A stretch of 64,000 nucleotides of DNA from NCBI GenBank assembly GCA_024516035.1, contig CM044961.1, positions 3,214,702 to 3,278,701 of the forward strand, given 5' to 3'. The stretch comes from Bactericera cockerelli. Taxonomy: Eukaryota; Arthropoda; Insecta; Hemiptera; Triozidae. The notes under the pieces were generated by a model. It made no database searches, had not been told where the DNA came from, and saw only the letters and a list, made by a program, of their open reading frames with translations. Every line of letters begins with the position of its first letter. Within the stretch, counting starts at the first letter, position 1. The position numbers were made by a program, and so were the translations under genes. This document shows positions 22,347 through 34,300 of the stretch, piece by piece.

Positions 22347-25300
22347 TAATAAGTAGCAGAGTGCGTGAGAGAAGAATTTGATACTTCTTCTTCTACAATA
22401 CTTCTTCAAGAGGGTGAGGTAGTAAACATTCTAAACAGTAAACATTCTAAAAGTTCTGGGGTCTAAGATGGGAGGAAACGGAGTTAGGAGTGTAAAAGAG
22501 GTCCAAAGGAGGTGAATCAAATAGAAATGAAATATATAAATTCTCAGGAAAAACTTATAATTATACAAAACTCTTGGTAAAACAAATAAACATCGAAATA
22601 ATAGAGTAGTATTGTTACCAGTTAGGGTAAATAATAAAATACTATTGTTACTAGTTAGGGTAAATAATAAAATACTATTGTTACCAGTTAGGGTAAATTA
22701 TAGAGTAGTATTGTTACCAGTTAGTGTACATTATAGAGTACTATAGTTACCAGTTAGGGGGGTGCCCGCCGGGGGCAGCAACATCTTGGAGTCCATCATC
22801 AGGTATTCCACATTGAGGGGCCGCCTCTCTATCTGCTCGTTATAGAGTAGTATAGTTACCAGTTAGGGTACAGTATAGAGTACTATAGTTACCAGTTAGG
22901 GTACATTATAGAGTATTTTAGTTACCAGTTAGGGGGGTGCCAGCGGGGGGCAGCAGCATCTTGGAGTCCATCATGAGGTACTCCACATTGAGGGGCCGCC
23001 TCTCTATAGAGTGTTAGTCTTATTAGTTTACCAGTTAGGGTACAGTATAGAGTAGTATAGTTACCAGTTAGGGGGGTGCCAGGGGGGGGTAGCAACATCT
23101 TTGAGTCCACCATCAGGTACTCTACATTGAGGGGCCGCCTCTCTATACTATAGTTACCAGTTAGTGTACATTATAGAGTACTATAGTTACCAGTTAGGGT
23201 ACATTATAGAGTAGTATAGTTACCAGTTAGGGTACAGTATAGAGTACTATAGTTACCAGTTAGGGGGGTGCCAGCGGGGGGCAGCAGCATCTTCGAGTCC
23301 ATCATCAGGTACTCCACATTGAGGGGCCGCCTCTCTATACTATTGTTAGTCTTATTAGTTACCAGTTAGGGTACAGTATAGAGTAGTATAGTTACCAGTT
23401 AGGGGGGTGCCAGCCGGGGGCAGCAGCATCTTGGAGTCCATCATCAGATACTCTACATTGAGGGGCCGCCTCTCTATCTGCTCGTTATAGAGTAGTATAG
23501 TTACCAGTTAGGGTACAGTATGAAGTATTATAGTTACCAGTTAGGGGGTGCCTGCCGGGGGCAGCAACATCTTGGAGTCCATCATCAGGTACTCTACATT
23601 GAGGGGCCGCCTCTCTATCTGCACGTTATAGAGTATTATAGTTACCAGTTAGGGTGTACTAGTTACCAGTTAGGGTACAGTATAGAGTACTATAGTTACC
23701 AGTTAGGGGGGTGCCAGCGGGGGGCAGCAACATCTTGGAGTCCATCATGAGGTACTCTACATTGAGGGGCCGCCTCTCTATAGAGTGTTAGTCTTATTAG
23801 TTACCAGTTAGGGTACATTATAGAGTAGTATAGTTACCAGTTAGGGGGGTGCCAGCGGGGGGCAGCAGCATCTTGGAGTCCATCAGCAGGTACTCTACAT
23901 TGAGGGGCCGCCTCTCTATAGAGTATTAGTCTTATTAGTAACATTAAAGAGTACTATTGTTACCAGTTAGGGTACATTATAGAGTACTATAGTTACCAGT
24001 TAGGGGGGTGCCAGCGGGGGGCAGCAGCATCTTGGAGTCCATCAGCAGGTACTCTACATTGAGGGGCCGCCTCTCTATAGAGTATTAGTCTTATTAGTAA
24101 CATTAAAGAGTACTATTGTTACCAGTTAGGGTACATTATAGAGTAGTATAGTTACCAGTTAGGGGGGTGCCAGCGGGGGCAGCAGCATCTTGGAGTCCAT
24201 CAGCAGGTACTCTACATTGAGGGGCCGCCTCTCTATAGAGTGTTAGTCTTATTAGTAACATTATAGAGTACTATTGTTACCAGTTAGGGTACATTATAGA
24301 GTACTATAGTTACCAGTTAGGGGGGTGCCAGCCGGGGGCAGCAGCATCTTGGAGTCCATCATGAGGTACTCCACATTGAGGGGCCGCCGCTCTATCTGCT
24401 CGTACTCGTACTGGAACATGTCCAGAAAGATGTCCTCGCTCTTGTGGAAGTTGCGGAGGAGCGATGTGCTTTCCTCCTTCGCGTTCACGAGGGCGGCCAG
24501 ATGCGCGTCGCTGAGAATGCTGTTGTGAGGAAGTACAAAGATCGGGTAACAATGTTGACGCATTTGATTATTATTTTTTAAACTTTAATCGCAAACAAGT
24601 TAGATGTACTTAAATGGACTATCTGGAAAAATGAGTAGCTGCTTTAATGTGAGCAGCGACCAGTGACGGAATGATGGGCAAAATTAAGATATTAGGATAT
24701 TGAAAGATATGAAAAAGTCCTATAATTCTGCGCCACCCACAAAAAATTGTAATATAATAACATTAATAACACAAAGAAACACATTTATTTATTATTATTT
24801 GTCGTCTCATAGGACAGGGGGACAGTCCGTGGTCCTATTCTTCCCCCGAGTATCAGACGAGTTAAAAGAAAAAAACAATTTTTTTTTTTTTAACAACATT
24901 TCCATTTTTTTGACAAAGATAAATTATTACAATAAAAAATAATAGTAAGGTATACTCGTCTTCAAAGTTAAAAACTGTGAAGAAGACGGGGAGTTTGGAT
25001 AATTAGTTAATTAGGTATCTATGTTTTTTCCAGATAATTATTATAGTTATTAGTTCCTTTTTCCACATTTAATTGAAAAAGTCAAACTAATGGCTGCACA
25101 GTTTATAAGTCTGAAAGATTCTCATCCTAAATGTCAATCACACGAATGAAATTTAATTACCTGCGCTGGTCTCGAAGCACCAACCTCTTGAGCAAGAGAA
25201 TGGTCACCTCCAGGGTAACCAGTCGAACTCTACAGCCAGGCTGACAGGAGAGAGTGATGATCTCTATCAGTTTGTCCACTAGGCTGGAGTTGTAGCCGGG

Positions 25301-28300
25301 GGAGGTGGTTGAGTCAGACACGGGAGCTAGGACGGACTGAGTGAGCTCGTTACCTAGGCAACGAGTAAACAAATGTATCTGTTACCTAGGCAACGAGTAA
25401 ACAAATGTATCTGTTACCTAGGTACCGAGTAAACGAATAAATCTGTTACCTAGGTAACCAGTAAACAAATAAGTTTGTCACCTAGGTATGTAAAGATCTG
25501 TTACCTAGGTAACGAGTAAACAAATGTATGTGTTACCTAGGCAACGAGTAAACAAATGTATCTGTTACCTAGGCAACGAGTAAATAAATAAATTTGTTAC
25601 CTAGGTAACCGGTAAACAAATAAATCTGTTACCTAGGTAACCGGTAAACAAATAAATCTATCATCTAAGTAAATATTCTGTTACCTTGGTAACCAGTAAA
25701 CAAATAAATCCGTTACCTAGGTAACGAGGAAACAAACAAATCTGTTAATCAATTAATAAACTGATTACCTAGTTTACAATGTGAAAAAATGGCTGTATGG
25801 AATGGCCTTTCCTACCAATGCTAAAAAAAAAGTGAAGAAAAAAAACGTTATATTTATGGTACATGTAAATAAATAAATTAAAAAAGAGCATTTATTCGAC
25901 TAATATCAAACACTTTTCTAAGTAACGTTATTTAAAAAATTGTTCTATAAATTTCCATTTTCCAATTAATTTAGTATTTTCTGATAAGCGCAGTGTCACA
26001 TTCTCCGTTGTAACAGAAAGTCATGTGATGTTCAGCCCAGTTTATTTTTTCTCAGGCCTACTTACAAACAAAGTTGCTCCCTACTCACCACACCCTTGTT
26101 GATGGCAATAGCGTAGAGAAGACAGAGAGAGAACAGAGCCGTGTAGTCATTCTCGAAACACACCAGCGTGGAAACAATGGTTTCCAGGAAAATTCCTGGC
26201 GTTACGTCTAGAACAATAGAAAATTCAAATATACATATTAGTTTGAGGTCGGTGGTGCAAGTCCCGGTTTCAGCGTAGTTTTGAGTAAAGCGAGCTTGAG
26301 TTGTTTTAAGTTTAAAACAAATGTGAACATGTATTTTTAAATATAGAACAGCTCTTGCATTTTTTGTTGTTGTAATACATACATAATAATTATGTCCAGT
26401 TCATAAAGAATTTAATAACAATAAAATAATAAAAATATCGCTTTATTTATACAGCCCAATTAGGACTATTAGGTCCCATTATTCCAGCAGTGAACCCAAG
26501 ACGTATTAGTATGTAATAAAAATGCCAAAATGGGAGGGAAAAAAAAGGGGGAAGAAAAATAATAATATCTTTAGTAACTTAACATTATCCCTACAGAAGT
26601 CTTCGGTAACATGGTCTATGGAGCCAGATCGGTAGGAGGACAAAATACAGGGTGCACCGATAATGTGTGTCAAGATATCGTAGAGATGGAAATCGAGACC
26701 CGGCACGACACAGCACAACACAGAGGTCAAGGGAGCAAGCTTGTTCAGGAGACGTTTGCTTGTCAAGGTCCAGGCTAGGGAGGAGTGAATAACATTTAGC
26801 TCAGTGTCACCGTGGCAGAGTGATTTAGCGCGCTAGGCATTGCACGCATGGTGACCTGGGTTCGATCCCCAGCGGAGCAGGAATTTTTCTGCTCTGTACT
26901 TCGATGTTAAGGGTCCACTTATACCTCGTGAGGAAAAATGAGTAGTTACTTGTATGAGTAACGACCAGTGGCGGCATAACCAGAGTAATAAGAAATTAAT
27001 GTAATAGAATTTGAAAAGTACAGGAGGCTCTTTGTAATGCTGCGCTACCCAAAAAAAAACAAAAAAAATTGTGAAGAGCCCTTCACCACAAATAAAATCA
27101 TTTATAATAATATCGCCTCATTTATGCTGCCCAATTAGGACTATTAAAGTCCCATTATTCCAGCAGTAAGTCTAAGACATATTATTAGGTGGTAAAAATC
27201 CCAAATGGGAAGATAACTTGTCATGTACTGACTGGGTTTCGAACCCACGACCTCTGGAATATTTGGGTTCACAAAGTGCTGCCTTTACCACTGAGCTACC
27301 AGTACAGACAGGTAAGTGGATATCTTGTATTATAAAATGATTCGTTTGTATATGTGTGTGTTTAAAACGCTAATAACTAGAGAACCGCAAGTTGGATCGG
27401 GCTGAAATTTTGCATGGTTACCAATGACTGGCTCAGTGCGGTCATGCGCTATCCAAAAAGTCCATTCTCCAAAAATTGAGCTTTTAAAAGAGCTTTTTCG
27501 AACACTAGTTGGAAATAAAAAACCTATATATTTTTTTTAACCTTTCCAATATTTTTTAGGTACCTATTTTTTACATGCATTTTTTATTCCTAAAATGTAA
27601 AATAATAAAATAAAATTTTATGGCTGTATGGAATGGCCTTGCCAACCAATGCCAAAATAATAATAATAATAAATAAAAATAAAAAACCGGCCCTCACCTT
27701 GACTGCTCTGCGCCAGCCGCTGCTCCTTCTCCTCGTCCGTAATGTTCAGATCCACATCATAATCCTCTGCCTCGGCCTCCACACTGGCCGCCGCCTCCTC
27801 GGCCTCCCCACCAGCGAGGCCCCCGGGAGAGAGGGCCGCGGGAGATTCGGCCGACTTGGCCGCTCCGAGAGACTCCTCGAGGGTTTTGCGAGGTGGAACG
27901 AAGCCCGGAATTTTGCTTTTGGTGACCTGGGGGAATCGAGGGGTTGGAATGAACAATATTATTATTATTATTAAATTCTTTATCTTAATATATAAATGTC
28001 AAAGTCACTGACTGACCACTGACTGATCATCGCTCTACAGCCCAAACCGTAAGTCCTAGGAAGCTGAAATTTGGTAGGTAGCTTTGTCTTATAGTCTAGA
28101 TGTGCAATAAGACGGGATTTTTCGAAATTCCCAATACAACACCTGCCATTGGCAAAAAAGGATTTTTTGCTTTCACGGCCATGCCTCGGCCCGCAAAGCG
28201 GGCGATAGCCCGCTAGTTAGATATAAAAAAGACAATTATTTGTACCGTACAGTGTACCGTACAAATAATTAAATGGGTGAGTAGAAGAACATGCTATGTC

Positions 28301-31300
28301 GAAAATCGATTTTTTTTTTCACAGAATAACATGCAATGTACTCTTTTCTATCATCTCGTTGAATACGAAGTAGAAATACCCCCTACATCTATGAATATTT
28401 TAGAGCGGAGGAAATCTACAGCATATATAGTAATGTAGTATTATTGCTTTCCTGAAAAGTCAATTTTTGGCCAGACCAATTTTTTGGTAAAGAAAATGAT
28501 AGGAACTGGGATCATCCGTAATTTCGATCACCTGTAAAGTGAATTACCACTGAATGGTTTGAGAAGGAAATTTTGATTACGTTTCCGGGATTCGAACCCA
28601 CAACCTTCCGCCTGCTCACCTCGGCCACGTGACCGTTCTTCGCGGGCCTCGCCCCGTACAGGCTGGCCGAGCCGCGCAGGATGATGTGAGCCAGCCGGTG
28701 CAACAGAGGCTGGTGGGACAGGATGAGAAACACCTGGGAGAGAAGAAACAGGGAGACCACGCTGCTGATGCGAGGACGCTGGACGGTGAAACTGCTGTCT
28801 TCGCTCTGAAACAGATCGATATTGACTTGCTAATATTGTGAAACAGATGATTAGAAACACCTGAGACAGAAGAAACAGGGAGACCACGCTGCTGATGCGA
28901 GGACGCTGGACGGTGAAACTGCTGTCTTCGCTCTGAAACAGATGATTAGAAACAGAGACCTCACTTTATCGGAAAAATAACAAAACACATCCACTATATA
29001 CGCCAAAATACATCAGAATAATAAAAAAAAAATTGGCCCACGAAACAATTTTCTCACAAGGAGCTACTGTAGATGCTTGTGGTCTATGTTGTAGCCTGCC
29101 CATCCCGTAGTGTGACTCCCCTCTGATGGGTGAGAAGTGACACAATGTGTTGATTCAGCACTTGGGAAGTATTGTGTCACTTATCACCCATTAGAGGGGA
29201 GGCACACTACGGGATGGGCAAGCTAAGAACGGAGACCACAAGGGTCTACAGTAGCCCCTGTTTCATGGCTACGAAATAAAAAGGACTAAACACTCATTAA
29301 AAAAAAACGTCCATAAATATAAAAAAAATTGAAATTGGGGCAAAGAAATATATTTATTTATTTACAAAAGCACACACTTAGTACTCTCGATTTCTAACAA
29401 CTACTCAAACTCGCTTTACTAAATCTACGCTGAACCCGGGACTTGAACCACCGAACTCCAGGTTACAAGCCCGCCCCCCGCCTTATCCATCAAGCTACTG
29501 AGGTCGGTATAAAATATTTAAATATGTCCTAACTATAGGGTGGGGTGATTGCCTGTGACAACCTTTTCCAACCAACCCTTATTTTGGTGCTGGATAGAGA
29601 TACTTCCCATTTAGGTGCTTGGTCAACACGAGCGCACCGGAAGGTATCTCTTACAAACAATTGTAACCAAATTTAAAATACAATTTTTTTGCCACTGAGG
29701 TTGGAAATAACATATATTACCGTGGAATCACTACTGCTACTGCTCAGCTTACTCCGCGCAGATATGAGGGAGCTAATGTACAGCGGGTTGAGCAGTTTAT
29801 TGAGCAAGTGATGTGTGAGCACTTGATTGAGAGCGTCGATATGGAGGGTGAGGATGTCGTTGAGATAGTGGAGATGGTCGAGGTGTTCTGCCACCAGGTC
29901 CGCGAGTCGATTCTCGTTGTTGTGACTGAAATTCAGAAGGAGTTAGCGCAAGATTAACTCATTGGTTATTTATTTACACTTTTTTTTACAGAAAAATCAA
30001 CAACAACAATAAATTTTTAAAACAACTTAAAAAAAACATAATACTGTTAGCATAATGGGACTCCCTGTCTCGAGCCGACAGTCTAAATAAAGCACTACTA
30101 TACTATACTATTGTATACTTCCGATTTCTAATATTAGAAGTTTCTCGGAAGTAATATGTACAAAAATATAAAGAACATTATTAATTACAATTGTTTTGTA
30201 ATCCGTGGCGAAGTTAATGCCTTAGGCATTCTCTGCCACCCCGGTTTTTAAGGCATTCTCCGTATAAGCACTCGTTTGCCGTGCGGAAGGTCCCAGGTTC
30301 GATCCCCCGTGTCGACAAAAAAATTGTATTCTCATTTTGGTTACAATTGTTTGTAAGGGATACCTTCCGGTGTTCTCGTGTTGACCTAGCACCTAATTGG
30401 GAAGTATACAATTGTTTGTAAGGGATACCTTCCGGTGTTCTCGTGTTGACCTAGCACCTAATTGGGAAGTATACAATTGTTTGTAAGGGCTACCTTCCGG
30501 TGCGCTCGTGTTGAGCCAGCACTTAATTGGGAAGTATTGTGTCACTTCTCGCTCATCAGAGGGGGAGGCATACTACGGGATGGGCAGGCTACAACACAGA
30601 CCACAAGCGTCTACAGTAGCTCCTGTTTCATGGCTACGAAATAAAAACGGCTGTGAAAAAACTCATCTTTTTTTAAAAACGTTGCACTAGCCGCGTTGCA
30701 GCCAAGCCTGCGGCGCGTGTGGTTTTATCGAGGCATGGCCGACTTGTACTGAATATATATATGTATTTTTAATTTTTTACAATATTTCAATTGGAAAACT
30801 TCAGAACTCAGATGCTATAATAGAAAAGTTAGCGTGACAAATAAGATAGTGTATAATATTACTGGGGAAATCGCATTGATACAATTATTGTTTGTCCCGC
30901 GAACGTGGTCACATGTCCTATGTGGTACCTATCTCATTTTACCTATTACAATAAATCGTAGCGTAGGGATCCATTGGTTCGAATCCTGCCCAGTGCAAGG
31001 ATTTTTCCTCGTTAATTTAAGTTTGTGACCACATAATAATAAGACTCTGATGGTTAGGTGGTAGAAAATGCTTTAAGCATTAACCTTCGCATGGTAACAT
31101 CTGGGTCTCTACCCACCTTTAATTGGAAGGAAAATATTCTTGTCGAAATAATTTAAGAAATAATGTGAGTGGGAGCAAAATATTCCCAAAAAATTGTTCT
31201 TGTCTTTGAAACTCAAGTTCTTAATAAAAGTTATGTTCAATTATTATGTTTTGTTATCATTTCGTTTTTCTAAAATTAATATTTTTGAGTATTGGGTCTG

Positions 31301-34300
31301 TCAGACCCAATGTTACCATTGGTGTCCATTAATTTATGTTACCATGGGAGGGTTAACTTCACCTGGTGGTTACCTTTGTTTTAAAAATTAACCAAAGAAG
31401 AAGAGGATTCCTCACTCACTTGGCTTCGTTTCGAATACAAGAGTCCAACTCCAGAACATGGTTCCCGATGAACCACACGAGGTTGGAAAAGTACGGGGCT
31501 GCCGTTCTGTCGCGAATAAACTGCAGCATGGACTTGTCGTCCACCCGGTAGACATTGAGGCTCAGAGTGCGCACGGCGATGCGCACCATGGACTCTGAGT
31601 GGTTGAAGAACTTGATGGCCTCCGTGTACAGAGGGAAGTCGTTTGTATGCTGCAAAAAACGAGAGGGATTAGGACAAAAGAAATTAGGATGTGCACTGTT
31701 AGTCAAGTGGTTAACGCGCTAGTCTGGTAATCCAGGTAGCGTAGGGATCCGTTGGTTCGAATCCCATCCAGTGCACGAATTTTTCCTCGTTAATTTGAGT
31801 TTGTGACCACATAATAATAAGACTCTGAGGGTTAGGTGGTAGAAAATGCTTTGAGCATTAACCTCGCCTGGTGGTTACCTTCCACTAAAGAGTATTATTA
31901 TTATTATTGTTATAAAAAAGAAGTGAAAATTCTATTTGGTTTAAACGTCCTAATTTGGGATAGTCAGGGCGGGGTGTTTTACCCTCCATTTGCTGGGTAT
32001 CGTACCAGCTGCCCACATTAACCTCACATAAGTTATTTTATATTAGCTTAGGAGATGTTATTTTTGTAAATTTAAAATTGGTATAAATAAAAATAAACCA
32101 AATCAATCACCCAGCCTGGGTAAGGTCGGAAATATCTATAGAAGATGAAACAAACATTGAAATGTTTTGTGTAATTTACACTGTGCTTATTCAACCAGAA
32201 CTTGGCTTGATTAAATTATAGGTAGGTATTTTTATTTATGATTTTTATTTATTTAATACATGACAAGTAAATGGTTCAAATATATATAACAATGACAGTT
32301 TACATAATTCATAATATTTTTAACTGAACTCAGGCTTGTTTCTTTTGGCTGTCGTCATCCCACACTAAGGACCACACCTATGAAGTATGGTCCTTGTGTC
32401 GTGATACACAAACAAAAAACATCAAATACTTACTTCATTGTAAAAGAAATGTATGGTGTGTGTGTTTAACTTTAGGGACAGAGTTTTCAAGAAGGAAATA
32501 TAGTAGGCCATCACTTCTTCATCAGAAAAGTCAAACTTGTGAACTATGATTGAGTTCACATGGTTGTTGCTCAGCAGGTAGTCTGAAAACAGAAGACCAT
32601 TGTGTTAATCACTTTTGTTAATTCTTGCTCACACTTTTATAAAATTCGTAATTTTACTACAAGTCTTTGTATTTTATAAAATAAAACACAGATTTACATC
32701 TTTGGTTAAATAACCTATACCACTAAAATATTATTATTATTAAGAAACCAACGATCAAATTTAAAATTTTGAAGGATTATCTGAAAAGAAGCAATTGCTG
32801 AGGAGTTCAATTTGTATACAAGTCACTACATGACTGTAGGAATGCGGTTGGTTGTTGGAGGTCTTGGGCCCACGGGGCCTGTCAGAACCCCTCGACAAGA
32901 CAAGTTAATCACTTTCGTGATGTCACAACTAGTAAAACTCGATTTACTAAATCTATGCTGAAACCAGGACTTGAACCACCGACCTCAAGGTTACAAGTTC
33001 ACCATCTTATCAATCGGGCTACTGAGGTCGGTCAGAAGATCAAGTTGTGAGTCTAGTAGCCCAGAGAGTTTTTCTCTGAATGTGTAGCTTGTGGGGGCTT
33101 TAAACTCCAAAAGAAGAAAATACTTCATAGGGCAAAGAAAAAAGAAAAAAAAAATGGACTGGCTTTTGTGAAGCTGTATGTCTCTTCTTCTTCTTTTTTT
33201 ACCCTCTCTTATCCCGCTTAAGCAGGGTCGACATCGTTCAACCTCATGGTTGGGGTTGGTTGGTTTTGGCACATTGCGGCTGGATGCCATTTGCGGCTGG
33301 ATGCCTTTCCTAACGCCAACAATTCTATGTGATTTAACGTCCTGGATTAGGACGGGGGTTTTACCCTCCATTCGCTGGAAATCGTAGCAGCTACCCACAT
33401 TAACCTCACCCAGCCTGGGTAGGGCCGGAAATGCCAGCCTCACATGTACGGAGGGAACAGAATTTTCTGTGTGAGAAATCTGCTCCGACCGGGGATCGAA
33501 CTCAGGATCTCTGGACTACAGGCAGTGGTCACAACCGTTACGCCAAGGAGTCTTTTGGACTGTAGTAATGTTTTTGGTCAACAATGTGAATCCATTATCT
33601 CTACAACTTGGTTCCACTTTTTGAAGTTGTTTATAATGTGACAGTTCCGAGTTAATCTAATAAATATTTCTATAAATAGCTTGCATTGATAAGAAAATAT
33701 CATATTATATGAATAAGTATCTATAAGAATTGGATTAACTCAGAACTTCAATATTTTTTTTTTTTTTTTGAAGTTCTGAAGATGCTTTAATTATTGTTAT
33801 TTCACAATTTTATTCTTTATTTTGATAATAATTACAAATTATGAAAATCTACACAAAATTACAAAGAAATATCAAAAATATATTCATACAAAACAAGATA
33901 GTTATAAAATAATCTAATTAAAGTGTATTAATGCCTATGGGATTTTCTGCCACTTAACCTTGACATTTCACATATCTTCTTCACTGTCATGTGTGTCAAC
34001 CCACTGCTTAGTCATACTAAGTAAATTGATTTTATTAATATAACTGAATCCAGTTTTGCTGCTGAATTAGCTCATGTTAAGAAGCATGCACAACATCTTT
34101 CAGACTAGTCGAGACCATGGGTTTTTGATGTTAAGTAGTAAGGACATTTTTAGAAAACTTAAAAGGTCGTTTAATTTTTAATCAGGATACTCAATTTCAA
34201 TTTCGTAGCTTAAGGCAGTAATGAGTCTGACAATAAACAGAGAAAAGCTGCCACCATACAATGAAACTCAAGAAATACCATTATATTTGAAGGTTGAGAT

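Noticed and set aside
22745..24300. CRISPR-like direct repeats (also 46836-47710)
   Set aside because: Eukaryotic context, units tens to 160 bp with no unique spacers, and derivation from an exon edge or a simple minisatellite.
24310..24552. 80-codon frame overlapping CLEC16A exon 11
   Set aside because: Another reading of the same exon; the frame matching the family is the one annotated.
33178..33387. 69-codon plus frame near 33.2 kb
   Set aside because: Runs through a SINE-F in antisense.
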